Positions 16,596 through 24,582 of a stretch of 64,000 nt of DNA are shown one piece after another. The DNA comes from an uncultured Oscillospiraceae bacterium (GTDB lineage Bacteria; Bacillota; Clostridia; Oscillospirales; Ruminococcaceae). The position numbers and the translations under genes were made by a program. How positions within the stretch are numbered: position 1 is the first letter of the stretch; each line of letters begins with the position of its first letter. A model generated the notes under the pieces. It ran no database searches. It saw only the letters and a list, made by a program, of their open reading frames with translations, and was not told where the DNA came from. The DNA lies in the NCBI GenBank assembly GCA_910579545.1, contig CAJTVI010000007.1, positions 1 through 64,000 of the forward strand, read 5' to 3'.

Positions 16596-17248
16596 AGCGT
16601 TTCTCCTTTATGCTCGCCTGTCACGGCAAAGATCACCCATTCCGCAATATTGACCGCGTGATCTCCGATGCGTTCCAGATACTTGTCGATCATCAGCAAA
16701 TCAAGCGCGTGTTCGCCACATTCTGGGCTTTCCGCAATGTTCCCAATCAGCACCTGCTTCACCTGGTCGAAGCACTTGTCTACAATATCATCATGGTCGA
16801 TCACCAGCCTGGCGCGGGCAGTATCTTTCTGAACATAGGAATCCACGCTCTCTGTGACCATCCTGATGACCTGTGCCGCCATTTCCCGGATATGGCCCAC
16901 ATCCTCCGGTACATATCCCTGGGCCAACATCGCCAGAATGATCTCCGCAATGTCCGCCGCCTGATCTCCGATTCGCTCCATATCCGTGATGATCTTCATG
17001 GCGGCGGAGATCTGCCGCAGGTCGCGGGCCACCGGCTGCTGTTGGAGCAGCAGCTTCAGACACAGCGTTTCAATGTCCCGCTCCATCTGGTCGATCTCGC
17101 CCTCCAATGGCTTGACTGTTTCCGCCAACGCAGGATCGCCAGCATCCAACGCCTTTGCCGCGTTGGAGATGGCCTCCTCGCACAGCGCCCCCATCTGGAT
17201 CAGTTCCGTATTCAGAAGGGCAAGCTGGCTGTCAAATCTGCTTCGCAT
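16592..17248 (-). CDS. phoU: Phosphate signalling complex protein PhoU
   Basis: 218 residues, all helical, with two PhoU repeats. Metal-binding acidic patches appear as MERIGDQAADIAE in the first and YLERIGDHAVNIAEW in the second, as in other PhoU proteins. It links the Pst transporter to PhoR and keeps the regulon off in high phosphate. The ATG overlaps the pstB stop in TGATG and is preceded by GGAGG; a GTG one codon earlier is also possible. Confidence 0.95.
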   Translation of the reverse strand: MRSRFDSQLALLNTELIQMGALCEEAISNAAKALDAGDPALAETVKPLEGEIDQMERDIETLCLKLLLQQQPVARDLRQISAAMKIITDMERIGDQAADIAEIILAMLAQGYVPEDVGHIREMAAQVIRMVTESVDSYVQKDTARARLVIDHDDIVDKCFDQVKQVLIGNIAESPECGEHALDLLMIDKYLERIGDHAVNIAEWVIFAVTGEHKGETL

Positions 17249-18003
17249 CACCCAAACCTCCCGGTAATATAATCCTCTGTTCGCTGGTTTTCCGGCTGAG
17301 AAAACAGCTTTTCCGTCTCGCCATACTCGATCAGTTCCCCCAGCAGAAAGAACGCTGTGCGGTCGGAAATGCGCACCGCCTGCTGCATATTGTGGGTCAC
17401 GATGACAATAGTGTATCGCTCTTTCAGCTGTATTGCAAGCTCCTCAATTTTGGAGGTGGAGATAGGGTCGAGGGCGCTGGTGGGTTCGTCCATCAGCAAT
17501 ATCTTCGGCTCCACCGCCAGGGCACGGGCGATGCAAAGCCGCTGCTGCTGGCCCCCGGACAGTCCCAGGGCGTTCCTTTTCAGCCGGTCTTTCACCTCGT
17601 CCCAAATTGCCGCGTCCCGGAGGGAGTGCTCCACAAGGTCATCCAGCTTGGCCTTGCTTTTGACGCCGTGGGTGCGGGGGCCGTAGGCAATGTTGTCATA
17701 AATGCTCATGGGGAAAGGGTTGGGCTTTTGGAACACCATGCCGATCTCCCGGCGCAGGGCGTTCACGTCCAGGCCGGGAGCAAAAATATCCGTATCCTGA
17801 TACCGCACCTCCCCGGTGACCTTCACGCCGGGTACAAGGTCGTTCATGCGGTTCAGCGTTTTGAGAAAGGTGGACTTTCCGCAGCCGGAAGGTCCAATCA
17901 GGGCGGTGATGTTGTTCTCCGGGATCTGGATATCGATATTCTTCAATGCCTGGGCGTTGCCATACCACAGGCATAGATTTTTTGCGGTGATCGCGTTGCT
18001 CAT
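17248..18003 (-). CDS. pstB: Phosphate ABC transporter ATP-binding protein PstB
   Basis: 251 residues, full length. Walker A is GPSGCGKST at 37-45, the signature is LSGGQQQR, Walker B is [13 protein letters not shown], and the switch histidine is in [10 protein letters not shown]. It hydrolyses ATP to drive phosphate import through PstC/PstA. The ATG follows AAAGGAGGG and overlaps the pstA stop by four bases; the upstream open extension belongs to the shadow of pstA. Confidence 0.97.
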   Translation of the reverse strand: MSNAITAKNLCLWYGNAQALKNIDIQIPENNITALIGPSGCGKSTFLKTLNRMNDLVPGVKVTGEVRYQDTDIFAPGLDVNALRREIGMVFQKPNPFPMSIYDNIAYGPRTHGVKSKAKLDDLVEHSLRDAAIWDEVKDRLKRNALGLSGGQQQRLCIARALAVEPKILLMDEPTSALDPISTSKIEELAIQLKERYTIVIVTHNMQQAVRISDRTAFFLLGELIEYGETEKLFSQPENQRTEDYITGRFG

Positions 18004-18860
18004 AGCGCCCTCCTTTTCTTGAAATACCGGCCCGCCAGCACAGCGGACAGGTTGACCGCCAGCGTCAGCAGCATCAGAATGGCGGCGATGGCGAAGGCCA
18101 CGCCAAACTCCCCCTGCTCCTTCGCGTAGACATACAGCGCCACGGTGAGGGTGGCCCCCGGGCTGGCCAGGCCGGTAAAAAAGCCGTTCAGCGCATGGGC
18201 AAAGCCCGCCGTAAACAGCAGCGCCGCCGATTCGCCCAGCATGCGCCCCACCGACAGGATGCAGCCGGTGATGATGCCGTCCGCACAGCCGGGCAGCACC
18301 ACGGTGCGGATGACCCGCCACTTTCCGGCCCCCAGGCCAAAGGCCCCCTCCCGGTAGCTCTGGGGCACGGTTTTCAGGCTTTCTTGTGTCGTTCGCATGA
18401 TGGTGGGCAGGTTCATGATGACCAGGGTCAGCGCACCCGCCAGCAGAGAGGTCCCGAACACGCCGGCAAATGCCAGCATCCCCACAAGGCCGTAGATGAT
18501 GGAGGGGATGCCGGAGAGAGTTTCGGCTGCGTATTCGATAACAGACACCAGACGCTTATTTGCGGCGTACTCGGTCAGGTAGACCGCCGCCCCCGCCCCT
18601 ACGGGCAGGACGATCAGCAGGGCGGCAAGGATGATGTAGATGGTGTTCAGAATATCCGGCAGGATGCCAATGGTGCCCGCCAGATAGCTGGGCTTGGTGG
18701 TCAGCAGCTCCCAGGTCAGATTGGGGAGGCCCGCCGCCAGCACGAAGCCCACCAGAAACAGCGCCAGGGCGCACACCAGCAGCACCGACAGGACACACAG
18801 CAGCTTCATCGTGCCGGTATAGGCCCTCCGGAGCGGCGAGATCGGTCTGTCCAGCATCAT
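18000..18860 (-). CDS. pstA: Phosphate ABC transporter permease PstA
   Basis: 286 residues with six membrane helices and the permease EAA-type loop ([23 protein letters not shown]). It forms the membrane channel with PstC. The first of two consecutive ATG codons overlaps the pstC stop in ATGA; AGGAGG lies five and eight bases before them. The C-terminal end overlaps pstB, continuing the overlap pattern of this operon. Confidence 0.96.
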   Translation of the reverse strand: MMLDRPISPLRRAYTGTMKLLCVLSVLLVCALALFLVGFVLAAGLPNLTWELLTTKPSYLAGTIGILPDILNTIYIILAALLIVLPVGAGAAVYLTEYAANKRLVSVIEYAAETLSGIPSIIYGLVGMLAFAGVFGTSLLAGALTLVIMNLPTIMRTTQESLKTVPQSYREGAFGLGAGKWRVIRTVVLPGCADGIITGCILSVGRMLGESAALLFTAGFAHALNGFFTGLASPGATLTVALYVYAKEQGEFGVAFAIAAILMLLTLAVNLSAVLAGRYFKKRRAL

Positions 18861-19729
18861 GACCCCTCCTTGTCCCGTTTGAGGAAGAAATTCAGCGCGG
18901 CGTTGATCAGCATGATAAACAGGAACAGTACCAGGGCGATGGAGAACAGCGCCTGCCTTTGCAGGCCGCTGGAATAGGACATCTCGCTGGCCACCGCTGT
19001 GGTGAGGAAACGGACGCTCTCAAACAGCGCGGGCATATTGGCCGCGTTGCCGGACACCATCATCACCGCCATAGCTTCCCCGATGGCCCGCCCAACTCCC
19101 AGCACCACCGCCGCCGCGATGCCGCTTCGCGCCGCGGGCACGGATACCCGGAACCAGGTTTCGGTCGGGGTCGCGCCGAGGGCCAGGGAGGCGTCCTCGT
19201 ACTCCTGAGGGACTGCCTCCAGCGCCGTAATAGATACTTTGATGATGGAGGGCAGGATCATGATCGCCAAAACGATGATCGCCGCCAGCAGACTGGCCCC
19301 GTCCGGCACATGAAAGAGCCGCCGGATGCCCGGTACAAGCACCAGCATCCCCACCAGACCGTAGACCACCGAGGGAATGCCCGCCAGGAGGCTGACGGCG
19401 GATCCCGCAACGGCTTTCACCTTTGCGGGGGCCATTTTTGCCAGATACACCGCCGCGAAAAACCCTACCGGAACGCCGAACAGGATGGCCCCCGCCGTGC
19501 CGTAAACACTGGTGAGAATGAACGGGAGGATGCCGTATGAGGGCTGCGCGGCGGTGGATTCCCATCTGTCACCCAGCAAAAAAGGTAAGAGTCCGATTCG
19601 CCGGATGGCAGGGATGCCAGAGGCCACCAGATAGGCGGTAATCAGCAATACACAGCCCACCGTGACCAGCCCAAGCACCAGGAATATCCCATGGACCGCG
19701 GTTTCCAGCAGTTGCTTTTTTCGTTCCAT
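18857..19729 (-). CDS. pstC: Phosphate ABC transporter permease PstC
   Basis: 290 residues, six membrane helices, EAA-type loop YEDASLALGATPTETWFRVSVP. It pairs with PstA. The ATG giving MERKKQ lies two bases after the pstS stop and has no strong Shine-Dalgarno site. A TTG overlapping that stop would add two residues. Either way translation probably depends on ribosomes finishing pstS. Confidence 0.95.
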   Translation of the reverse strand: MERKKQLLETAVHGIFLVLGLVTVGCVLLITAYLVASGIPAIRRIGLLPFLLGDRWESTAAQPSYGILPFILTSVYGTAGAILFGVPVGFFAAVYLAKMAPAKVKAVAGSAVSLLAGIPSVVYGLVGMLVLVPGIRRLFHVPDGASLLAAIIVLAIMILPSIIKVSITALEAVPQEYEDASLALGATPTETWFRVSVPAARSGIAAAVVLGVGRAIGEAMAVMMVSGNAANMPALFESVRFLTTAVASEMSYSSGLQRQALFSIALVLFLFIMLINAALNFFLKRDKEGS

Positions 19730-19731
19730 GG

Positions 19732-20538
19732 TCAATTTGCCGCCACAGCGCCCGCGCCGGAGATCAGCTCCGCCGCGTCAGGGGAGATCGCGAAGTCAAA
19801 AAACTTCTGCGCCGGTTCCGAAAGGGGCGCGTCCGTTTTTGTGACCAGAACAAAGGGCCGCTGGATGACATAGCTGCCGTCCTTCACCGTGTCCTCGGTG
19901 GGGGCCACGCCGCCTACCGTGACAGCCCGAACCGTGTCCTTGACCGAGGCAAGGGAGGCGTAGCCGATGGCGTCCGGGTTTTGGGACACGGCGGTGATCA
20001 CATCGCCGGTGGAGGTCAGCTCCTGGCGGTACTGGCAAGCGTCCTCGGTGTCGGTGATGGATTCAAAGCCGTCCCTGGTTCCGCTGCCCGCCTCCCGGCC
20101 AATGAGGACGATCTCCGCGTCCTGCCCTCCCACATCCTTCCAGTTGGTGATCTTGCCGGTATATATTTTGGCGATGGTATCCACATTGAGATCGGAAACA
20201 GGGTTATCGGGGTTGACGATCACCGCGATGCCGTCATAGGCCAGAATGGTTTCCGTCAGGCCGCTGCTTTTCTCATCTTCCTTTAGGGCACGGCTGGAAA
20301 GGCCGATGTCGCAGCGTCCCTCCTGCACCGCCTGGATGCCCGAGCCGGAGCCGGTGGGGTTGTAGGTAAAGGCCACGCCGCTGTTCTGCGCCTCAAACGC
20401 TTCGCCCAGCGCGCCGATCACCTTCTCCATCGAGGTGGAGCCATCGGTGGTGACAGCGCCGGACGTTTTCTGCGCGCACCCGGCCATGACCGACAGGGCC
20501 AGCGCGGCGGCCAGCATAAGGCTTGCAAATTTTTTCAT
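19732..20538 (-). CDS. pstS: Phosphate-binding lipoprotein PstS
   Basis: 268 residues. A lipoprotein signal peptide ends at the lipobox LSVMAGC with Cys21 as the lipidated residue. The phosphate-binding PBP fold shows TTDGSTSMEKV, YNPTGSGSGI and GREAGSGTRDGF, the three loops that hydrogen-bond phosphate. It captures phosphate outside the membrane and delivers it to PstCA. First gene of the operon; the ATG follows AAGGGGG. Its promoter region has an 11-bp-spaced Pho box. Confidence 0.96.
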   Translation of the reverse strand: MKKFASLMLAAALALSVMAGCAQKTSGAVTTDGSTSMEKVIGALGEAFEAQNSGVAFTYNPTGSGSGIQAVQEGRCDIGLSSRALKEDEKSSGLTETILAYDGIAVIVNPDNPVSDLNVDTIAKIYTGKITNWKDVGGQDAEIVLIGREAGSGTRDGFESITDTEDACQYRQELTSTGDVITAVSQNPDAIGYASLASVKDTVRAVTVGGVAPTEDTVKDGSYVIQRPFVLVTKTDAPLSEPAQKFFDFAISPDAAELISGAGAVAAN

Positions 20539-20575
20539 GGTTTTTATTCCCCCTTCGATTTTTGACTGCAAAAAA

Positions 20576-20631
20576 AGGATACCGCTGTCCTGTAAAAACC
20601 AAAAGGCAGATTTTGTAAAATCAAGGTAAAA
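20576..20631 (-). promoter_or_regulatory. Pho-box promoter of the pst operon
   Basis: On the minus strand TTTTAC occurs twice exactly 11 bases apart (20615-20620 and 20626-20631), the spacing of PhoB/PhoP direct repeats. A third TTTTAC is at 20592-20597, and TATCCT at 20576-20581 serves as the -10 box. The sequence expected at -35 (TTTTGG) is weak, as is usual where an activator is required. Binding by the PhoB encoded in the same operon is inferred. Confidence 0.7.
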
Positions 20632-20664
20632 TCGCCGCGCTGATGCCAAGAGTTGGGGCAGATC

Positions 20665-20707
20665 AAAAAACGTGGCAAAACCACTCGCAAAGAATGGTTT
20701 TGCCACG
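20665..20707 (-). terminator. Intrinsic terminator (minus strand)
   Basis: A perfect 13-bp inverted repeat, CGTGGCAAAACCA and its complement, with an 11-base loop is followed on the minus strand by six T. It would end transcripts from the methyltransferase gene, and was probably the original terminator of the NusG-domain gene (see the 40-bp repeat entry). Confidence 0.85.
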
Positions 20708-20777
20708 CCGGGCGCCCGTTCCAAACAAGCGCCGTCTTTTTCGCACGCCTGGGCCGCCCTCTCAGCCGCCGCCCTGT

Positions 20778-20817
20778 CCCGCCGCCTCCACCCGCAGCGC
20801 CGCGCGGGCGGGCAGGC
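20778..20817. repeat. 40-bp direct repeat, left copy (stranded 3' end of the NusG-domain gene)
   Basis: Identical over 40 bases to 21792-21831, which encodes the last residues of the NusG-domain protein. Read on the minus strand this copy continues in frame to Gln-Gly-Gly-Gly and a TGA at 20762-20764, and then to the terminator at 20665-20707. That is how an undisturbed 3' end of the gene would look. Confidence 0.8.
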
Positions 20818-20852
20818 GGGCAGCGGTTTTCCCTTATGCGGTTTTCAAATTA

Positions 20853-21506
20853 TCATTTGAAAAGATCCACCACGATCGACATTGCCCTGTAAGGGTTCTG
20901 AACCCTTGGGTCATGATCCGGCGTCCGTTTCACATAGCCTTTTGTATAGTCGATCTTTTTTGTGACCGAATTGTCGTTTTCATCATAGTAGTGATAAAAC
21001 TCATACTCTTTAAAATTTGTCTTTTCGATCAGCGAGCGTACCTTTTCATAGGTAGGGAACCACACATGCCCTCCCCCTGTTACTTTCCCATCCTTATATC
21101 TGCTGCGTCTGCCGCCGCCCGCATCAAAGATGATATTTCCGTTTTCATCCTTTACACTTCTGTCGCGCAGAAGGTCGCAGCCATAATCCGGCACGGAAAG
21201 CCGGAAATACGCTCCTTTTTTCAATACCCTGTATATCTCATTGATCACATCAACCAGTTGGTCGTATTCAATATGCTCAAACACGTCCTCTGCCTGGTAT
21301 GCGTCAACGCTGTTGTCGGGGAGCGGATAGGGCGCACATATATTATGCCATATCGTTCTTTTATTGGCCCTTCTGATAGACAGCCCCACAATGCCGTCTA
21401 TATCATACTCCTTCTGCCCGGGAATATCGCCCGCGTACAGGAAGATTCTGTCCCAATCCTTGATATCGTCAAAGGTCAACCATATGATTTTGTTAAACAC
21501 TTTCAT
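20853..21506 (-). CDS. Class I SAM-dependent methyltransferase, AT-rich
   Basis: 217 residues. It has features of the Methyltransf_11 group: CAPYPLPDNSVDAYQAEDVF and HIEYDQLVDVINEIYRVLK match the post-I to post-II region (acidic loop plus helix), followed by a strand (YFRLSVPDYG). A clear glycine-rich motif I is not evident and the N-terminus is unusual, so the substrate and even activity are uncertain. The ATG follows AGGAAAGGG. G+C is about 45%, far below its neighbours, and it lies inside a segment bounded by 40-bp direct repeats. Horizontal acquisition is likely. Confidence 0.75.
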   Translation of the reverse strand: MKVFNKIIWLTFDDIKDWDRIFLYAGDIPGQKEYDIDGIVGLSIRRANKRTIWHNICAPYPLPDNSVDAYQAEDVFEHIEYDQLVDVINEIYRVLKKGAYFRLSVPDYGCDLLRDRSVKDENGNIIFDAGGGRRSRYKDGKVTGGGHVWFPTYEKVRSLIEKTNFKEYEFYHYYDENDNSVTKKIDYTKGYVKRTPDHDPRVQNPYRAMSIVVDLFK

Positions 21507-21571
21507 TTTTAATCCCTTTCCTGTAAACAGCACAAAGTTGAAAGGGCCAAAAAAGAGGCCTTTTCGGATAA

Positions 21572-21600
21572 AGTCTACCGGACTTTGTGCGGCTTGTCAA
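21572..21600 (-). promoter_or_regulatory. Promoter of the methyltransferase gene
   Basis: Perfect TTGACA and TAGACT with a 17-base spacer on the minus strand, about 65 bp before the start codon. The inserted gene therefore brings its own promoter. Confidence 0.75.
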
Positions 21601-21612
21601 GCTGTTTTGTAC

Positions 21613-21637
21613 AAAAGCCCGCCGGGAACAGGCGGGC
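21613..21637 (-). terminator. Weak intrinsic terminator upstream of the methyltransferase promoter
   Basis: GCCCGCC/GGCGGGC stem with a seven-base loop followed by TTTTG on the minus strand. It would insulate the methyltransferase from read-through of the NusG-domain gene. The rest of this 281 bp gap holds one more hairpin (CCACAATGGGG... CCCCCTGTGG near 21710) without a T-run. Confidence 0.55.
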
Positions 21638-21787
21638 GGTTTGAGACCGCTGAAAGAGCAATAGACCGTAAAATTTTATCCGGCATATTTCCCGGTTTTT
21701 TATACTTCACACCACAATGGGGTCATTCCCCCTGTGGCGGGGCATGCATGATCGTCCTTTTTCTGAGACGGCGGGCAGGCCTTTGGC

Positions 21788-22192
21788 TCACCCCGCCGCC
21801 TCCACCCGCAGCGCCGCGCGGGCGGGCAGGCAGGCGGCCCAGTCCCCCTCGGCCGAGAGCCAGCCAAAGCCCTCGCAGGTGTGGTCCGGGCAGGGGGAGT
21901 CCACAAACCGGACGCGCCCGCCTGCCACCTCTAAGTGGATGGTATACCCCACCGCCGCAATATCATATCGGGCGTCCTTGTCCAGCGGCAGCACCTGCTC
22001 GGCCTGCGCCGCCCCCTCGCCCACCGTGAGCACCGCCTGCACCCGCGGGCCGGTCCTTCCCAGCGCCCGCAGCCCCAGCAGGGCCAGGGCCAGCGCGGCC
22101 ACCGCCGCCGCAAACAGCAGGTTCTTGCGCCAGACGGCCATCGGCCGCCGGGGCGGGTCTGGATTTTTGGGCGCTGGCTGTGCCGGGCGCAT
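21788..22192 (-). CDS. NusG domain II-containing protein
   Basis: 134 residues: a short cytoplasmic N-terminus, one membrane helix (about 20-42) and an extracytoplasmic NusG_II domain with the conserved Cys pair in VDSPCPDHTCEGFGWLS. Small proteins of this type often neighbour Rnf or FMN-related genes in Firmicutes, and here the rnf operon is 2.4 kb away. The ATG follows AAGGGAG. Its last codons are the right copy of a 40-bp repeat. The present stop gives ...VEAAG, whereas the stranded left copy would end ...VEAAGQGGG, so the C-terminus seems to have been altered by an insertion. Confidence 0.85.
   Translation of the reverse strand: MRPAQPAPKNPDPPRRPMAVWRKNLLFAAAVAALALALLGLRALGRTGPRVQAVLTVGEGAAQAEQVLPLDKDARYDIAAVGYTIHLEVAGGRVRFVDSPCPDHTCEGFGWLSAEGDWAACLPARAALRVEAAG
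21792..21831. repeat. 40-bp direct repeat, right copy (coding end of the NusG-domain gene)
   Basis: Same 40 bases as 20778-20817. The two copies bracket a 974-bp segment containing the AT-rich methyltransferase. Confidence 0.8.
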
Positions 22193-22277
22193 GCCGCCAT
22201 CTCCCTTCCGTTTGGATAAACCGCGTTGCCCGGCGGGCCGGGCGATGCTTTTTATGCGCAAAGAGCCGTCCCCCCTC

Positions 22278-22402
22278 GTCGGCCGCCGGCCGGGTGCGTG
22301 GGAGCAGTCTCTCAAGGCAACAGGACCCCTGCCCCGAAAGCCTTTCGAGACTCTCCCCCGCGCCCTGCCCTGGTACCGCAAAACTCCTTGAAATGGACGC
22401 TC
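22278..22402 (-). repeat. Dispersed repeat copy C
   Basis: Inverted relative to copies A and B. The CCATTTCAAGGAG end is intact; the other end fades out after GGCCGGCGGC. It fills most of the 313 bp between the divergent NusG-domain and dipeptidase genes. Confidence 0.85.
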
Positions 22403-22419
22403 CTGCTTTTTTATAAGTA

Positions 22420-22448
22420 TAGCAAAAAAACCGCCCGGGTGGTATAAT
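22420..22448 (+). promoter_or_regulatory. Putative promoter of the M20 dipeptidase gene
   Basis: A perfect TATAAT at 22443-22448, 58 bases before the start codon. The -35 (TAGCAA at 17 bases) is weak. Confidence 0.4.
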
Positions 22449-22505
22449 ACAAACAACAAAACATCGGCGGGCGGCCGTGCCGCCCGGAAAGGGGCTTGAT
22501 CTTCC

Positions 22506-23891
22506 ATGCAGCAGTGGGAACAGGCAATCGACACATTTATTGCGCAGAACGAGCAGAACATCCTGCGGGACATTGGGCGGCTGGTGGCGGTGCCCAGCGT
22601 ACAGGGCCAGCCCGCGCCCGGCGCGCCGTTTGGCCCGGGGCCGAAGGCGGCGCTGGAAAAGGCGCTGGAGATCGCGGCCGAGCTGGGCCTTGCGGTGCGA
22701 AACTGTGAGGACCGGATCGGCTGGGCCGAGCTGCCGGGCGCCGAGCCGGGCAAATACATCGCCACCATCACCCATCTGGACGTGGTGCCCACCGGCAACG
22801 GCTGGGACGCCGACCCCTTTGTGATGCGCCAGCGGGAGGGCTGGATCCTGGGCCGCGGCGTGGCCGACGACAAGGGCCCCAGCGTTTTGTGCCTGTACGC
22901 CCTGCGCTTTTTAAAGGAGCAGGGCCTGCCGCTGCGCTATGGGGTGCGGGCGCTGCTGGGCACCAACGAGGAGACCGGCATGGCCGACGTGGACTATTAC
23001 CTTGAGAACTACCCCGCCCCGGCCTTTTGCTTTTCGCCGGACGCCGAGTTCCCGGTGTGCAACGGCGAAAAGGGCCACTACGGCGCAAACCTGGTAAGTC
23101 CGGTGTGCGCCGGGGATATCCTGGACTTTACGGGCGGCTTTGCCCCCAACGCGGTGCCGGACGAGGCCAGCGCCCTTGTGAGGGCCGACCTTGCCGCCCT
23201 GCCCCCGGCCCCCGGCATCACCCTTGCGGCCGAGGGGGAGGCGGTGCGGGTATCCGGCCACGGCAAGGCCGGCCACGCCTCGATGCCCGAGGGCACGGTA
23301 AACGCCATTGGGCTGGTGGTAGACTACCTGCTGGCAAACGGCATTGGCAACGAGGCCGAGCGGGCCTGCCTGGCGGTGCTGCAAAAGCTGCATGCCGCCT
23401 CCGACGGCAGCGCCCTGGGCGCTGCGGCGGACGACGGGCGTTTTTCGCCCCTGACCATCATCGGCGGCACCATCAAGATGGAGGGCGGGCGGATCGTCCA
23501 GTCGGTGGACAGCCGCTATCCCACCAACACCAACGCCGACATCCTCACCCGCCAGCTGGCCGCGGCGGCCGCCGGCGCCATGACGGTGGAGGACGTGCAC
23601 ACCAACGTGCCCTTTTATATCGAGCCGGACGCCGCGCCCATCCGCACCCTGATCGACACCTACAACGAGGTGACCGGCGAGAACGCCAAGCCCTTTACCA
23701 TGGGCGGCGGCACCTACGCGCGGCACTTCCCGCTGGCGGTGAGCTTTGGCCCCGAGCGGCAGGGCCAGGCCCTGCCCGGCTTTGCCGGCCCGATGCACGG
23801 GGCCAACGAGGGGGCCGAGATCCGCGCCATGCTCGAGGCGCTGAAGATTTATATCCTGGCTTTGGGCCGGCTTGAGGCGCTGGAACTGTAA
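22506..23891 (+). CDS. M20 family metallopeptidase (Sapep/PepV-like dipeptidase)
   Basis: 461 residues, the size of PepV/Sapep. Zinc ligands and catalytic residues are visible: ITHLDVVP (His90, Asp92), GRGVADDKGP (Asp121), GTNEETGM (Glu155, Glu156) and a C-terminal GPMHGANEG histidine. A dimerisation lid sits in the middle. It should cleave dipeptides, usually beta-Ala-X or D-containing, in the cytoplasm. ATG preceded by AAAGGGG. Single-gene unit ended by a strong terminator 90 bp downstream. Confidence 0.93.
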   Translation: MQQWEQAIDTFIAQNEQNILRDIGRLVAVPSVQGQPAPGAPFGPGPKAALEKALEIAAELGLAVRNCEDRIGWAELPGAEPGKYIATITHLDVVPTGNGWDADPFVMRQREGWILGRGVADDKGPSVLCLYALRFLKEQGLPLRYGVRALLGTNEETGMADVDYYLENYPAPAFCFSPDAEFPVCNGEKGHYGANLVSPVCAGDILDFTGGFAPNAVPDEASALVRADLAALPPAPGITLAAEGEAVRVSGHGKAGHASMPEGTVNAIGLVVDYLLANGIGNEAERACLAVLQKLHAASDGSALGAAADDGRFSPLTIIGGTIKMEGGRIVQSVDSRYPTNTNADILTRQLAAAAAGAMTVEDVHTNVPFYIEPDAAPIRTLIDTYNEVTGENAKPFTMGGGTYARHFPLAVSFGPERQGQALPGFAGPMHGANEGAEIRAMLEALKIYILALGRLEALEL

Positions 23892-23981
23892 GGGGCTTTG
23901 CGCGGCGGCGCCGGCGGCCGGAGCAACAAGGCCAAAAGCGGCAGCGCCAGCCTTGGCTTTAGGCGGCCGTTTAAACGATGC

Positions 23982-24022
23982 AAAAGGGCCCTGCGCTTTC
24001 AGCGGCGCAGGGCCCTTTTTTT
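23982..24022. terminator. Bidirectional intrinsic terminator
   Basis: AAAAGGGCCCTGCGC pairs with GCGCAGGGCCCTTTT, with further T residues on the plus strand and an A-run on the left, so it serves the dipeptidase gene (+) and the converging small gene (-). Confidence 0.92.
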
Positions 24023-24081
24023 GCTTTGCACGGCAGGCCGTGCCGCCGGGCCGGGCATCGCCCGCCCATGCGGCGCGGCGG

Positions 24082-24222
24082 TCAAAACGGGATCTCGTCC
24101 TCGTCGTGGTCGTAGATCGAGATGTATTCCGGGCGCTGCTCCTTTTCCAGCAGCAGGGCCACGGCCGCAGCCACGGCCGACAGCGCGGCGATCACCGCAA
24201 GCAGTTTTACCAGCAGTTTCAT
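24082..24222 (-). CDS. Small single-pass membrane protein, acidic tail
   Basis: 46 residues: a start-proximal helix of about 22 hydrophobic residues (LLVKLLAVIAALSAVAAAVA), then a polar tail ending YDHDEDEIPF. AGAGGTGG precedes the ATG and a plausible promoter lies upstream. The open frame continues further upstream through non-coding hairpin sequence, so the short form is preferred. Function unknown; small membrane proteins with acidic tails like this occur in other Clostridia. Confidence 0.65.
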   Translation of the reverse strand: MKLLVKLLAVIAALSAVAAAVALLLEKEQRPEYISIYDHDEDEIPF

Positions 24223-24300
24223 GCAGGCCACCTCTTCTTTCTCAAAAAGCGCTCCGCCGGGCTGGCAGGTTTTGCAGCCCGGCCCGGTGTGTCTGTGTAT

Positions 24301-24330
24301 AGTATACCACACCCGGCCCGGCCATGCAAA
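24301..24330 (-). promoter_or_regulatory. Promoter of the small membrane protein gene
   Basis: TTTGCA and TATACT with an 18-base spacer on the minus strand. The -10 box sits inside a GGCCCGGTGTG... CACACCCGGCC inverted repeat. The rest of the 360 bp divergent gap up to rnfC is AT-rich leader and the rnf promoter. Confidence 0.5.
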
Positions 24331-24452
24331 CCGGGTTTGGCGCATCCCCCTCCCGGCAGCCCGCCCCGGGATTTTGTTATTTATTTCACAATTTTTGCGG
24401 GTGCATCGGGCAATTTTTTGTCAAAACAGTGGCTTTTTCCTCCTTTCCACAG

Positions 24453-24480
24453 TTGACTGTGTAAGGCAAGATGTTATAGA
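24453..24480 (+). promoter_or_regulatory. Promoter of the rnf operon
   Basis: TTGACT and TATAGA with a 16-base spacer, about 100 bp upstream of rnfC. Confidence 0.55.
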
Positions 24481-24582
24481 ATATGTATGTATGGGCAGCC
24501 GCAAACTGCGCGTTTATTTTTTCGCGGCGCGGCGCGGGGCGGCGCTGCCCAAAGTTTATGGAAATGGGGGATCGTTCAATCC

